This document shows positions 1-9,325 of a DNA stretch of 64,000 nt, piece by piece (the stretch's first letter is position 1; every line of letters starts with the position of its first letter). The stretch is from the NCBI GenBank assembly GCA_964633115.1, contig CAZWEO010000014.1:5661-69660 (forward strand). The letters run 5' to 3'. The position numbers and the translations under genes are program-made. The notes below the pieces were generated by a model. That model was not told where the DNA came from and ran no database searches. It saw only the letters and a program-made list of their open reading frames with translations. This DNA is from B30-G6 sp964633115. GTDB taxonomy: Bacteria; Desulfobacterota; Desulfobacteria; Desulfobacterales; B30-G6.

Positions 1-451
1 TAAAAGCATAGTAGCCGGCGGTCACGGTCAGGGCCAGGCCTGCAACGATCATACCGGTTACTGCACCGCCTCTGAATGCCATGGCCAGACCGGCGGCCAT
101 GCCTTTTTTGGCGGCCTCGGCCGTACGGACATTGGCAATAACCGAAACGCGCATGCCAATATAACCGGCCAGAAACGAGGCCACGGCGCCCACCAGAAAA
201 CCGATGGCGGTTTTGGCGCCCATGGTGGCAAAGATTACGATAAATATGACGGCGCCGGCGATGCCCATGCTTTTCATCTGACGATTCAGATAAGCAATGG
301 CGCCTTCCTTAACTGCACTGGCGATCTCCTGCATCTTCTCATCGCCTGCAGGAGCACTTTTTACGATTGTCGCCAGGATAATCGCAAACACAACGCCCAG
401 AACCCCTACCAGCGCGCAGAGCAACGGCAAATTATTCATTACTGCGTCCAT
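1..451 (-). CDS. hppA: Membrane-bound proton/sodium-translocating pyrophosphatase, N-terminal part
   Basis: Read from the minus strand, this open frame starts with MDAVMNNLPLLCALVGVLG and continues past the left edge, so only about the first 150 of the usual 670-800 residues are present. The visible part has a first transmembrane helix, then a cytosolic stretch containing EIASAVKEGAIAYLNRQ, then two more hydrophobic helices and the conserved RTAEAAKKGMAAGLAMAFRGG region. This arrangement is typical of integral membrane pyrophosphatases, which couple PPi hydrolysis to cation pumping. The ATG at 451 is preceded by GGAGG at good spacing. It follows pth by only about 20 bp, so it is probably the last gene of an rplY-pth-hppA transcript. 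K+-dependence and the pumped ion cannot be judged because the diagnostic residues lie outside the window. Confidence 0.9.
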   Translation of the reverse strand, partial: MDAVMNNLPLLCALVGVLGVVFAIILATIVKSAPAGDEKMQEIASAVKEGAIAYLNRQMKSMGIAGAVIFIVIFATMGAKTAIGFLVGAVASFLAGYIGMRVSVIANVRTAEAAKKGMAAGLAMAFRGGAVTGMIVAGLALTVTAGYYAF

Positions 452-470
452 TCTATCCTCCATTACATGT

Positions 471-1067
471 TTAACTTGAGGGTTGAATTATTCTCTCGTT
501 ATATCGATTCATAGCTTCCTTTGTGCCTTCACAAAGGATCGTTACAACTGCGTCCCGGGAACGAGCGACAACCTGATCCAACCAATCTTCATCAGACTTT
601 TGAAAGCGTCCCAATACATGATTGGTAACGCTGTCGCCTTTCTCAGAACGTCCGATGCCCACGCGTACGCGCGTAAAGTCGTCGTTTCCGCAGGCATCCA
701 TAATAGATCTCACTCCGTTATGACCTCCATGCCCTCCTTTCACCTTTATTTTTAATCTACCAAAAGTTAGGTCGATATCATCATGTATGACCAACATATC
801 TTTAAACAAGATTTTATAGTAAGCCAGGAGCCTTTGAATGGGAAGCCCGCTTCGATTCATATAAGCCCGTGGTTTAACCAGGATAACCTCCTTGTCCCTG
901 ATCATACCTTTCCCATAGACGGCATCAAACTTCTTTTTATCAAGCCTGATATCATAGGCGGATGAAAGTGCATCAATGACGGCAAAGCCGATATTGTGCC
1001 GGGTACCCTGATATTTATCGCCGGGATTACCCAAGCCGGCGATGAAATACAATTTTCCAGCGGGCAT
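471..1067 (-). CDS. pth: Peptidyl-tRNA hydrolase
   Basis: This 198-residue protein matches the normal length of bacterial Pth, the cytosolic enzyme that releases tRNA from prematurely dropped peptidyl-tRNA. Family landmarks are intact: GLGNPG near residue 11 supplies the conserved Asn, TRHNIGF supplies the catalytic His near residue 24, and the HDDIDL segment near 95-100 supplies the catalytic Asp. The KVKGGHGGHNGVRSI segment is the usual substrate-binding loop. Its start is immediately next to the rplY stop (no intergenic base), which implies translational coupling. The rplY-pth pairing is a very common bacterial arrangement. Confidence 0.96.
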   Translation of the reverse strand: MPAGKLYFIAGLGNPGDKYQGTRHNIGFAVIDALSSAYDIRLDKKKFDAVYGKGMIRDKEVILVKPRAYMNRSGLPIQRLLAYYKILFKDMLVIHDDIDLTFGRLKIKVKGGHGGHNGVRSIMDACGNDDFTRVRVGIGRSEKGDSVTNHVLGRFQKSDEDWLDQVVARSRDAVVTILCEGTKEAMNRYNERIIQPSS

Positions 1068-1733
1068 TTATTCATCACTACTGCCAGGCTCTTCTTCCTC
1101 CCTGGCGGCTTCGTCTTCAGCTTCTTCTCCTTCTAACTCTTCTTCTTCTTCTACTTCTTCCTCTTCCTCAACCTTCGGGGTCAGCACCGTGACAACGGTG
1201 AAATTGGATTCGTCCGCCAATTCGATGGCCTCGTCAAGGGATACATCGCCGATATGTAAGGAGTCCCCGATGTCCATATTGGAAATGTCCACCACGATGG
1301 ATTCGGGAATTTCGTTCGGATAGCAAAATACATCCACCTCATGTCGGACTATCTGCAGAACCCCGCCCAGATCGACACCCACGGCCGCACCAATTGTTAC
1401 CACCGGGATGCTGACTCTAATCTTCTGATCCATGGCAACTTCGTAAAAGTCGATATGCAACAAAGCTCCGGAAACCGGCTGGGTCTGAAGCTCCTTGATC
1501 ATGGCCGTTTTGGATTGTTTTTTTCCGTTCTGAATCACGAGATTTAGCAGCAGTTGACCGATATTGCCATATTTAAGAATATTCTCGAAGTCACGGATCA
1601 CTACCGAAAGCATGATGGCGTCTGACTTGGGTCCATACAATACAGCCGGAATCATGCCTTGCCGTCGGAGTTCCCTTGCGGGACCGTTGCCCACGGTTTT
1701 ACGTATGGTTGCTTTTAATTCAATTTTTTCCAA
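1068..1733 (-). CDS. rplY: Large ribosomal subunit protein bL25, long CTC/TL5 form
   Basis: The 221-residue product has the N-terminal 5S-rRNA-binding L25 domain followed by the TL5 beta domain, as in the general stress protein CTC family. The beginning, MEKIELKATIRKTVGNGPA, and the motif RRQGMIPAVLYGP are characteristic. The last 35 residues or so are almost entirely Glu, Asp and Ala, a low-complexity acidic tail that is common but variable in this family. An AGGAGG Shine-Dalgarno lies just upstream of the ATG. A REP-like double hairpin (1749-1791) sits in the leader immediately before it. Confidence 0.95.
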   Translation of the reverse strand: MEKIELKATIRKTVGNGPARELRRQGMIPAVLYGPKSDAIMLSVVIRDFENILKYGNIGQLLLNLVIQNGKKQSKTAMIKELQTQPVSGALLHIDFYEVAMDQKIRVSIPVVTIGAAVGVDLGGVLQIVRHEVDVFCYPNEIPESIVVDISNMDIGDSLHIGDVSLDEAIELADESNFTVVTVLTPKVEEEEEVEEEEELEGEEAEDEAAREEEEPGSSDE

Positions 1734-1748
1734 AAAAGTATCCTCCTT

Positions 1749-1791
1749 AATAAAATCGCTGCGCGATTTTATGTGATGCGACTACGTCGCT
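1749..1791. repeat. REP-like double hairpin, copy 1
   Basis: Two adjacent perfect hairpins are visible: AAAATCGC-TGC-GCGATTTT followed, after a short spacer, by GCGAC-TAC-GTCGC. The same two-hairpin layout recurs at 11763, 17252 and, inverted, at 32001. This copy lies in the rplY leader. Confidence 0.75.
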
Positions 1792-1862
1792 TAAGTATGA
1801 AATTTTAAAGCACATGTTTGTTCCGCGTTTAAAGTTGACGAAAATGTAAAAAGTCCAAAATG

Positions 1863-1986
1863 GACGGTTTCTTAAAAAGTTCAAATTCAAGGCGTCAAAT
1901 TTCGTAATCATGAGGCGTACTTATTGTACGTTGAATGTTTACGAAATGCAGCACAACGCAGAAGTTGGGCTTTTTACGAACCCGTC
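1863..1986. repeat. MITE-like element with 17-bp imperfect terminal inverted repeats, copy 1
   Basis: The ends GACGGTTTCTTAAAAAG (1863-1879) and CTTTTTACGAACCCGTC (1970-1986) are inverted copies with two mismatches. The interior, beginning CAAGGCG and ending CAACGCAGA, aligns with the interior of the element at 38856-38993. It has no coding capacity and abuts the 3' end of prs. Confidence 0.7.
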
Positions 1987-1990
1987 AAAT

Positions 1991-2929
1991 TTATACAAAC
2001 AATGACGTCACCGAATCGCCTCGAAAGCTGCGAATTATGGCCTCACCGACGATCTCGGAGATGCTCAGCACTTTCATTTTCTCGCAGATTTCCGCATTGC
2101 CGCTCAATGGAACTGTATCGGTACAAACCAAGCTTTTGAGTGGTGAATCGTTGATACGCTCCACTGCTGGTCCAGATAGCACCGCATGGGCACAACAGGC
2201 ATGTACCTCCAGAGCGTCTTCCTTCATAATGGCTTCGGCCGCTTCCGTCAAAGTACCAGCCGTGTCCACCATGTCATCTAGAATCACAGCCACTTTATTT
2301 TTCACATTTCCGATTACCGCCATGGCCTTGGCCACGTTAGGTGCCGATCGCCTTTTATCAACAATTGCCAGATCAGCCGCCAAGCGTTTTGCAAACGCCC
2401 GCGCCCGTTCAACACCGCCGGCATCTGGGGAGACAATCACTAAATCTTCTTCAAACTTTTCACGCATGTAGTCGATCAAGACCGGCGCAGCAAAAAGGTT
2501 GTCCACCGGAACATCAAAAAAGCCCTGAATCTGGCCGGCATGCAGGTCCATAGTTATCACGCGACTGGCCCCGGCAGTGGTTATGAGGTCCGCTATCAAC
2601 TTAGCACTGATGGGAACGCGAGGTGCCACCTTCTTATCTTGTCGGGCATACCCGAAATAGGGGATCACGGCGCCTATCCGTAAAGCCGAAGATCTTTTCA
2701 GGGCGTCCACCATCAACAATAGCTCCACCAGATTATCATTGACAGGCCGGCAGGTGGATTGAACCACATATACGGTTTTGCCACGGACATTCTCGTCAAT
2801 TTCGATCTGAACTTCGCCATCACTAAACGTCTTGACCTTGGCGCCCCCCAAAGGCATCTTAAGATAGTCACAGATCTTTTTGGCCAACACCGGATTCGAA
2901 TTGCCTGAAAAAATCACTGGATCTGACAT
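1991..2929 (-). CDS. prs: Ribose-phosphate pyrophosphokinase (PRPP synthetase)
   Basis: This 312-residue class I PRPP synthetase transfers pyrophosphate from ATP to ribose 5-phosphate and so feeds purine, pyrimidine, His, Trp and NAD synthesis. The KTFSDGE and NVRGKTVYVVQST segments near the N-terminus, the DLHAGQIQGFF metal-binding region and the VILDDMVDTAGT ribose-phosphate loop are all present. The start MSDPVIFSGNSNP is typical and has GGAGCA just upstream. It lies in the conserved order ispE, tRNA-Gln, prs, rplY, pth. Confidence 0.97.
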   Translation of the reverse strand: MSDPVIFSGNSNPVLAKKICDYLKMPLGGAKVKTFSDGEVQIEIDENVRGKTVYVVQSTCRPVNDNLVELLLMVDALKRSSALRIGAVIPYFGYARQDKKVAPRVPISAKLIADLITTAGASRVITMDLHAGQIQGFFDVPVDNLFAAPVLIDYMREKFEEDLVIVSPDAGGVERARAFAKRLAADLAIVDKRRSAPNVAKAMAVIGNVKNKVAVILDDMVDTAGTLTEAAEAIMKEDALEVHACCAHAVLSGPAVERINDSPLKSLVCTDTVPLSGNAEICEKMKVLSISEIVGEAIIRSFRGDSVTSLFV

Positions 2930-3055
2930 GCTGCTCCTTTGCTTACCTCAAACCATATATCGCCAACTTCATCGTTCGTCGTTGACTTAAAGCTGGTTGT
3001 AACTCGATATTGGCTCTCCATTTAACTCCGTGCGAAGGTGCTTCAGTATTGATTT

Positions 3056-3130
3056 TGGCTGGGGCGGGAGGATTCGAACCTCCGAATGCAGGAACCAAAA
3101 TCCTGTGTCTTGCCACTTGACGACGCCCCA
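3056..3130 (-). tRNA. tRNA-Gln (anticodon UUG)
   Basis: The minus strand folds into a full cloverleaf: acceptor TGGGGCG/CGCCCCA, anticodon stem CAGGA/TCCTG around loop TTTTGGT (anticodon TTG), and T arm GGAGG-TTCGAAT-CCTCC. The 3' CCA is encoded. Its position between ispE and prs is a familiar arrangement in Desulfobacterota and Clostridia. Confidence 0.96.
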
Positions 3131-3151
3131 AAACTCCATTTATGCCGACGC

Positions 3152-4027
3152 TCAGCTGCCGCTCAGCGTCCGGGCCACATATACGCGTCGATCATCTTGC
3201 TGGGACAACCGATTACACGCACGTCTAGCCTCGCGTGCATCCGCATATATCCCAAATATGGCCGGACCACTGCCAGACATCAGTGCCGCCACAGCTCCCA
3301 ATCGCGTTAATTCACTCTTAATATCCGAAATAATTGGAAATATAGGAACTGTCACTGTTTCGAGATCATTGCAAACATGTTGGGCAACATCGAAACACGG
3401 CATATTAAAAAGAAAATTTTTAAGTTGTTTTTTACATTTTGTCAATCCCAAATTCAGATTTTTATATACCATAGCAGTAGAAACAGCGATATTCGGACAG
3501 ACTAAAATAATGTTTTGGGGTGGTAACCCATGATATGGCGATAAGTGCTCGCCAATCCCGGAGGCAATGGCCGGAATTCCCTTCAGGAAAAAGGGAACGT
3601 CAGCTCCGATCGTCACCGCCATGTGGTTTAACGCGTCCATGCCAAAGGGACTGCCATAGAACTGATTGAGCTGTATTAGCGTTTGGCCAGCATTACTGCT
3701 GCCACCGCCTAATCCGGCAGCAACTGGAATATGTTTTTCAATCAATATGGAGACGCCCGGATGAATTCTGGAATTGAAAAGGGCGGCCGGCTTAGCTTTT
3801 AAACGATCATAAAACAAACTCGCCGTTTGATACACAATGTTGTCTTCATTGTCGGGGACCTCTGGATGGTCGCATCGCACTGAAATTCCCGTGGTTTCAA
3901 AATCAAACCAAAGCACATCATACAGGTCAATACAACTCATCAGCGAGACGAGTTCATGATATCCATCCGTACGTTTTCCAGTGACTTGAAGGAACAAATT
4001 AATTTTTGCGGGAGATAAAACTTTCAT
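3152..4027 (-). CDS. ispE: 4-diphosphocytidyl-2-C-methyl-D-erythritol kinase
   Basis: This 291-residue GHMP-family kinase phosphorylates the 2-hydroxyl of CDP-ME in the non-mevalonate isoprenoid pathway. Recognisable parts are SPAKINLFLQV at the N-terminus (with the catalytic Lys), DGYHELVSLM, the ATP-binding loop PVAAGLGGGSSNAGQ near residue 105, and MSGSGPAIFGIY near the C-terminus. Length is normal for the family. It is transcribed towards the adjacent tRNA and prs. Confidence 0.96.
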   Translation of the reverse strand: MKVLSPAKINLFLQVTGKRTDGYHELVSLMSCIDLYDVLWFDFETTGISVRCDHPEVPDNEDNIVYQTASLFYDRLKAKPAALFNSRIHPGVSILIEKHIPVAAGLGGGSSNAGQTLIQLNQFYGSPFGMDALNHMAVTIGADVPFFLKGIPAIASGIGEHLSPYHGLPPQNIILVCPNIAVSTAMVYKNLNLGLTKCKKQLKNFLFNMPCFDVAQHVCNDLETVTVPIFPIISDIKSELTRLGAVAALMSGSGPAIFGIYADAREARRACNRLSQQDDRRVYVARTLSGS

Positions 4028-4042
4028 GAAATTAGTATTCAG

Positions 4043-4172
4043 AAGTCAGGAGTCAGGGGTCAGGAGTCAGAATTCAGGAGATGGTATTAGGCTCTTCAAT
4101 GCAGACAAACTGCAGACGGTCGGCTTCTGATTTCTGTCTCCTGACTTCTGGATTCTGAATTCTGTCCTCTGG
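4043..4172. repeat. Degenerate inverted-repeat island of CAGGAGT-type words
   Basis: The ispE/DUF1844 gap is filled by short direct repeats such as GTCAGGAGTCAGGGGTCAGG. The complementary words (TCTCCTGACTTCTGG, GGCTCCTGACC) lie 80-100 bases further on, giving an imperfect long hairpin. Units are irregular in length and sequence. Similar words recur at 29060-29100. Confidence 0.6.
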
Positions 4173-4182
4173 CTCCTGACCT

Positions 4183-4623
4183 CTACTGGCTCTCCTTGAC
4201 GTACAACATCCTTAACTCATACAGCATGGTTTTGAGCATATTGGCTTCATCGTCAAGCAGGTTGCCTTTGGTTTTATCTTCGAGCATCCCCAATATATCA
4301 ATGGTCTGTTTGGCCATGGGCAAGTTTTTTACTTTTTGCTGGGTTGCTGGATCTTCGATAACCCCCAAATGAACAAGAGCAGATGAATTGAGCGAAAAAA
4401 TAAATGTGGGGAAATTGATCTCCGGCAGCTGAAAATTTTCATCAGATGTCGCTTCCTCAGACACCTGATCTGAATCTGGTTCGTCAGCTTGCGCAGTTTG
4501 GGTTGAATCCACCGCTTCTGCTGTCTCTTTGGTCTCGCTTTCTTGGGTGGACTCTGTTTCGGCGTTCTCCTCTGAAAAAATTCTTCGATCTTTAACCACG
4601 AAATCTTTTTTTTCTTCTGCCAT
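4183..4623 (-). CDS. DUF1844 domain protein
   Basis: The 146-residue product has a charged, Glu/Thr-rich N-terminal half of about 65 residues and a C-terminal DUF1844 domain. The domain is recognisable from NFPTFIFSLNSSALVHLG, the DPATQQKVKNLPMAKQTIDIL region and the closing LLYELRMLYV-like helix (here MLYELRMLYVKES). The family is widespread in Desulfobacterota and related phyla, and no biochemical role is established. It is 18 bp downstream of serA and probably co-transcribed with it. Confidence 0.85.
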   Translation of the reverse strand: MAEEKKDFVVKDRRIFSEENAETESTQESETKETAEAVDSTQTAQADEPDSDQVSEEATSDENFQLPEINFPTFIFSLNSSALVHLGVIEDPATQQKVKNLPMAKQTIDILGMLEDKTKGNLLDDEANMLKTMLYELRMLYVKESQ

Positions 4624-4641
4624 GGTGTTTCTCCTGTTTAT

Positions 4642-6222
4642 TTAGAATTCAAGCAACTGTACGCTTTTAACTGAATCCAGATCTTTTAACTCGGCCAGGG
4701 TTTCAACATTAACGGGCGTGTCTGTTTTCATGAAAATAATGTTGTGTGCGCCGCTTTCGTCCTGCCCCACCTGCATCCGGGCTATGTTGATATTGTGACG
4801 TCCCAAAGTGGTGCCGATTTCACCGATGGATCCCGGCCGGTCAATATTGTATATAAGTGCCATGTGGCCCTGGGGTAACAGTTCCAGTCGAAAATGATTG
4901 ATATTGACCACCCGCGGATCCTTTTTCCCCAATATGGTACCACCAATTATATTGGTTGTATCTATGTTATGGACGGTTACCCGCAGCAGATTGACATAAT
5001 CCTCAGACTCAGGCGTACTGGTCTCGGTTACTTTTATACCCATCTCTTTGGCCAGCTCCAAGGCATTAACAAAATTCACAGCCTCGTTAACCATGGGCGT
5101 CATTAATCCCTTCATAATCGCAGTTGAGACGGGCGCCAGATCGAGATTGCGGAAATCGCCATCATAGCTGATCACCACTTCTTTGACCGGTCCCGCTGCC
5201 AATTGGGCTTGCAAGGCGCCCATGCGCTCACCCAGAGTCAACAAGGGTCCAATTTTCTTCAATAATTCCCCGGTTACCGAAGGCACATTAACCGCGTTGA
5301 TAATCTCACCGGTTTGCAGGTAGGCAATAATTTGTTGGGCCACTGCCACGGCCACATTGGTTTGGGCTTCGCGTGTCGAAGCACCTAAATGGGGTGTGCA
5401 GATGACCCCATCCAGTTCAAAAAGTGGATGATCACCCGGCGGTTCGGTCGCAAATACATCCAGGGCCGCTCCGGCAACCTTAGCGCTCGCCATGGCATCA
5501 TAAAGATCCTGTTCGTTGACGATGCCCCCGCGCGCGCAATTGACAATCATGACGCCATCCTTCATTATTTCAAATGCTTGCTTATCTAACAAATTCAATG
5601 TGCTTTCCATTTTGGGGACATGCACTGAAATATAGTCAGCGCGACGGTACAGTTCATCTAAGGAAACACTTTCAAAACCAGAGGATTCAATTTGTTCCGG
5701 TGTCACAATGGGATCATGTACGATCACTTTCATCTTCAATCCACGTCCACGGTCGGCAACTACGGAGCCGATTTTTCCAAAGCCGATAACACCTAAGGTT
5801 TTGTTAAAAATCTCTCTTCCTTGAAGCCGTTTTTTCTCCCATAATCCGCCCTTCATGGTCGCTGTACCGGTTGGAATATTACGTGAAAGCGCCAGCATCA
5901 TGGCAATGGCATGTTCGGCCGTGGTAATAACATTGCCTTCAGGTGTATTCATCACCACAACGCCTTTTTTTGTAGCCGCAGGAATATCCACATTATCTAA
6001 TCCAATACCGGCCCGGCCGACAACTTTCAACTTTGGGGCAGCTTCCAGTAAATCAGCTGTAACTTTGGTGGCGCTCCGGATCACGAGGGCATCATAATCT
6101 GCGATGATGCCTTTGAGTTCGTCCGGCGACAGACCGGTGTTTACATCCACCTCAATGCCATCGGTTTCTGCAAACATTTGCACACCGATTTCGCCCAGTG
6201 CATCACTTACGAGTACTTTCAT
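4642..6222 (-). CDS. serA: D-3-phosphoglycerate dehydrogenase, long form
   Basis: The 526-residue enzyme catalyses the first committed step of serine synthesis, oxidising 3-phosphoglycerate with NAD+. It has the N-terminal substrate domain, an NAD-binding Rossmann segment with VIGFGKIGSVVADR near residue 147, the CARGGIVNE segment with the catalytic Arg, and CTPHLGAST with the catalytic His near 280. An intervening ASB domain follows, and a C-terminal ACT domain covers about residues 450-526 (LIYNIDRPGSIGEIGTTLG). The ACT domain suggests allosteric control by serine. The start is supported by GAAAGG upstream of the ATG. Confidence 0.96.
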   Translation of the reverse strand: MKVLVSDALGEIGVQMFAETDGIEVDVNTGLSPDELKGIIADYDALVIRSATKVTADLLEAAPKLKVVGRAGIGLDNVDIPAATKKGVVVMNTPEGNVITTAEHAIAMMLALSRNIPTGTATMKGGLWEKKRLQGREIFNKTLGVIGFGKIGSVVADRGRGLKMKVIVHDPIVTPEQIESSGFESVSLDELYRRADYISVHVPKMESTLNLLDKQAFEIMKDGVMIVNCARGGIVNEQDLYDAMASAKVAGAALDVFATEPPGDHPLFELDGVICTPHLGASTREAQTNVAVAVAQQIIAYLQTGEIINAVNVPSVTGELLKKIGPLLTLGERMGALQAQLAAGPVKEVVISYDGDFRNLDLAPVSTAIMKGLMTPMVNEAVNFVNALELAKEMGIKVTETSTPESEDYVNLLRVTVHNIDTTNIIGGTILGKKDPRVVNINHFRLELLPQGHMALIYNIDRPGSIGEIGTTLGRHNINIARMQVGQDESGAHNIIFMKTDTPVNVETLAELKDLDSVKSVQLLEF

Positions 6223-6487
6223 CTAACTTTCCTTTCCCAAATTTGAATTCATCCTATGCCACAAATCGTCCACCAAGAATCCGGCGGCATCCTACTATAG
6301 GGCCTCAATTGAGTCGCGTTGGGGAATTTAAATTGTATTAGCAGCATTGATTATTTCAGTCAACGGTCTCCAGCTTTGTCAGTGGTTTATAATTTTTACT
6401 CAAATAGCGGCTTGCATTTAGAGGTGAGGCGAAGGCTCAATCAAAGTCTTCAGCCGAGTCGATGTGGGTAATCATCAAATTTCAACC

Positions 6488-6523
6488 AAAAAAACACCCG
6501 CATACAGTGTATGCGGGTGTTTT
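6488..6523 (-). terminator. Rho-independent terminator of dnaK
   Basis: AAAACACCCGCATAC and GTATGCGGGTGTTTT form a perfect 15-bp stem around an AGT loop (6491-6523), and on the minus strand the stem is followed by a T run. It lies 26 bp beyond the dnaK stop. I see no gene or clear promoter in the remaining interval to serA (6223-6487). Confidence 0.9.
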
Positions 6524-6549
6524 GTTATTGGCTCGCTATAACGATATCG

Positions 6550-8475
6550 CTATTTGGGATCATCTTCCTTTACTTCTTCAAAGTCGGCATCGACCACATC
6601 GTCATCAGCCGCACCAGCGCCCTGGTCCGCAAAACCTTCGCCCTCTGATCCAGGTTGTTCCTGGGTCTGGGAGGCCTGCTGATACATGGCTTCAGCCAAT
6701 TTATGCGATGCTTGGGTCAAAGCTTCACTCAATCGTTTGATTTCCTCTGTGTCATCGCCCTCCATAGCCGTTTTTAATGCTGATATAGCTGCTTCCACAT
6801 CTGTTTTGGTGGTCGCATCGATTTTGTCGCCCATTTCTTTAATGGATTTTTCACTGGAATAAATTAAAGCATCGGCATGATTGCGGGCATCGATGAGCTC
6901 GCGCTTTTTCTTATCATCTTCGGCATGCAGTTCTGCATCCTTGATCAATTGGTCAATCTCATCCTTGGATAAACCACTGGAAGCCGTAATCTGAATAGAT
7001 TGCTCTTTACTGGTGGCTTGATCTTTGGCGGAAACATTGACAATGCCGTTGGCATCAATATCGAATGTGACTTCGACCTGGGGTACGCCACGAGGTGCAG
7101 GGGGGATACCGACCAGCTCAAACCGCCCCAGGGTTTTGTTACCGGCTGCCATCTCACGCTCACCCTGTAATACATGGATCGAGACTGCGGGTTGGTTATC
7201 GGCCGCAGTTGAAAAAACCTGACTTTTCTTGGTGGGGATGGTGGTATTCTTTTCGATGAGACGGGTCATGACACCGCCCAGAGTCTCAATTCCCAAGGAA
7301 AGCGGGGTGACATCCAGTAAGAGCACGTCTTTGACATCCCCTTTAAGCACACCACCCTGAATGGCTGCACCGATGGCAACGACTTCATCCGGATTAACAC
7401 CTTTGTGGGGGTCTTTAGCAAAAATGCTTTTCACGCGCTCCTGGACTGCGGGCATACGTGTCATGCCACCCACCAGAATAACCTCATTGATTTCCTGGGG
7501 TGTCAGAGCGGCATCTTTCAATGCCGTCCGGCAAGGCCTTTCCAAGTTGTCGAGCAGGTCGGCAATCAGAGCCTCAAGTTTGGCCCGGGTAATTTTAATG
7601 TTGAGATGTTTGGGGCCACTGGCATCAGCGGTAATAAACGGCAAATTGACATCGGTTTCCAGGGAGGATGACAATTCCATCTTCGCCTTTTCGGCCGCCT
7701 CTTTAAGGCGTTGGAGTGCCATTTTATCACTGCGGATATCAATTCCCTGATCTTTCTTGAATTCATCGGCCAGAAAGTCAATCAGGCGCAGGTCAAAATC
7801 CTCGCCACCCAGGTGGGTGTCGCCATTGGTTGATTTCACTTCAAAGACACCTTCGCCGATCTCCAGAATGCTCACATCAAATGTGCCGCCACCCAGGTCA
7901 AAAACAGCGATCTTTTCTTCGCTCTTCTTATCCATACCATAGGCGAGAGAGGCTGCCGTGGGTTCGTTGATGATTCGCAATACATTTAAACCAGCAATCT
8001 TACCGGCGTCTTTGGTGGCCTGCCGTTGGCTGTCATTAAAATAAGCCGGCACCGTAATAACGGCGTCATTGATCTTTTCTCCCAGATATTCCTCGGCCGT
8101 TTTCCTGATATTGTTTAAGATATACGACGATACTTCAGCCGGACTGACTGCCTTATCCCTAAGCTTAATTCTGACATCGCCATTATCGGCTTGCTCGATC
8201 TTGTAAGGCAGAATTTTGATGTCGCCCTGGACTTCAGGTGAACCGAACTTACGTCCGATCAATCGTTTTACCCCAAAAACGGTATTTTCCGGGTTGGTAA
8301 TCGCTTGGCGTTTAGCTACCTGGCCCACCAACCTTTCATTGCTCTCGGACACAGCCACAATGGACGGTGTTGTGCGGCCACCTTCCGGATTCGTAATCAC
8401 CTTGGCTTCCCCGCCTTCCATCACAGCCACACAGGAATTGGTGGTCCCCAGATCGATTCCGATTATTTTTGCCAT
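6550..8475 (-). CDS. dnaK: Chaperone DnaK (Hsp70)
   Basis: This 641-residue cytosolic Hsp70 binds unfolded peptides in an ATP-dependent cycle with GrpE and DnaJ. The phosphate-binding signatures IGIDLGTTNSC, AVFDLGGGTFDVS and VILVGGMTRMPAVQ are intact. The substrate domain begins after DVTPLSLGIETLGGV, and the C-terminus ends in an acidic lid tail (VVDADFEEVKEDDPK). It follows grpE by 66 bp (measured from the dnaK start). No dnaJ is adjacent. A GAGGAGGAG ribosome-binding site precedes the ATG. Confidence 0.98.
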   Translation of the reverse strand: MAKIIGIDLGTTNSCVAVMEGGEAKVITNPEGGRTTPSIVAVSESNERLVGQVAKRQAITNPENTVFGVKRLIGRKFGSPEVQGDIKILPYKIEQADNGDVRIKLRDKAVSPAEVSSYILNNIRKTAEEYLGEKINDAVITVPAYFNDSQRQATKDAGKIAGLNVLRIINEPTAASLAYGMDKKSEEKIAVFDLGGGTFDVSILEIGEGVFEVKSTNGDTHLGGEDFDLRLIDFLADEFKKDQGIDIRSDKMALQRLKEAAEKAKMELSSSLETDVNLPFITADASGPKHLNIKITRAKLEALIADLLDNLERPCRTALKDAALTPQEINEVILVGGMTRMPAVQERVKSIFAKDPHKGVNPDEVVAIGAAIQGGVLKGDVKDVLLLDVTPLSLGIETLGGVMTRLIEKNTTIPTKKSQVFSTAADNQPAVSIHVLQGEREMAAGNKTLGRFELVGIPPAPRGVPQVEVTFDIDANGIVNVSAKDQATSKEQSIQITASSGLSKDEIDQLIKDAELHAEDDKKKRELIDARNHADALIYSSEKSIKEMGDKIDATTKTDVEAAISALKTAMEGDDTEEIKRLSEALTQASHKLAEAMYQQASQTQEQPGSEGEGFADQGAGAADDDVVDADFEEVKEDDPK

Positions 8476-8541
8476 CTTACTCTCCTCCTCGCCTAATATA
8501 ATTTTCGGTTATATTGAATTTGCTGCGCGTGCAATATGATA

Positions 8542-9159
8542 TTATTCACTTTCATTTGACTGCCCATCATTTTGGGGAGCCGGTGCCGATTTTGACACAA
8601 CCACCATAGCCGGCCGCAACAACCTGTCATGGATCATATATCCCTTTTGCAGTTCCCTGATCACAACATTCTCAGGATGCGCGGATGTTTCCTCCTGCAT
8701 CATTGCTTGGTGGTAGCGGGGGTCGAATTTCTCTCCCAAAGATTCGACTGGCGAGACATGAAATGTCTTAAAGATCTTGAGCAGCTCCTTAAGGGTTAGA
8801 TCCAATCCTTCAGCCAGCTGTTCTTTTTCGTTGGTTCCATTACTGGATTCAACTGCGCGTTCCAGATTGTCCACCACCCCCAAGACTTCTTTGACCAGCG
8901 ATGCATTGGCAAAACGTTTAAATTCCGCCATCTCTTTCTGAGTTCTTTTTTTATAATTTTCAAGTTCAGCTGAGGCCCTTAAAAAACGGTCATGCGCTGT
9001 GGCTGCGTCGGCCTGCGCTTGTTCAAGTTTTTCTTCGGGTGTTTGCGGTGTTGTTTCTTCAGGAGCTGATTCCGCCATTTCGCCATCATGGCTTTCCATT
9101 TCTGGTTTATCGGAATCGTCTGTCTGGATCTTAACCTTGATGGGGTTCTTTTCCGTCAT
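8542..9159 (-). CDS. grpE: Nucleotide exchange factor GrpE
   Basis: GrpE releases ADP from DnaK. The product has an acidic disordered N-terminus, a long helix (EKLEQAQADAATAHDRFLRASAELENYKKR) and the C-terminal beta domain with the signature around GEKFDPRYHQAMM and GYMIHDRLLRPAMV. I chose the ATG at 9159 (MTEKNPIKVKIQ), giving 205 residues. An in-frame TTG at 9204, with AGGTGG five bases upstream, would add 15 residues (MKAGSGDESPEKDDC) and is a real alternative. It is the first gene of a grpE-dnaK operon that lacks hrcA and has no CIRCE inverted repeat that I can see. Confidence 0.93.
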   Translation of the reverse strand: MTEKNPIKVKIQTDDSDKPEMESHDGEMAESAPEETTPQTPEEKLEQAQADAATAHDRFLRASAELENYKKRTQKEMAEFKRFANASLVKEVLGVVDNLERAVESSNGTNEKEQLAEGLDLTLKELLKIFKTFHVSPVESLGEKFDPRYHQAMMQEETSAHPENVVIRELQKGYMIHDRLLRPAMVVVSKSAPAPQNDGQSNESE

Positions 9160-9325
9160 GCAATCGTCTTTCTCCGGGCTTTCGTCTCCCGATCCGGCTT
9201 TCAATCACGCCACCTTGCTCAATCCCGATTCGTAGCGCCTTTCAATCGTGTGCATCTACATTACCGGGGAGCTGAAAAATTATTAAATTTGTAAATATTC
9301 CGTGTACCTGCTAACTTTTTTTCAA

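Noticed and set aside
4043..4172. Possible CRISPR-like array of CAGGAGT words
   Set aside because: Repeat units are short, irregular and not separated by unique spacers, and there are no cas genes.
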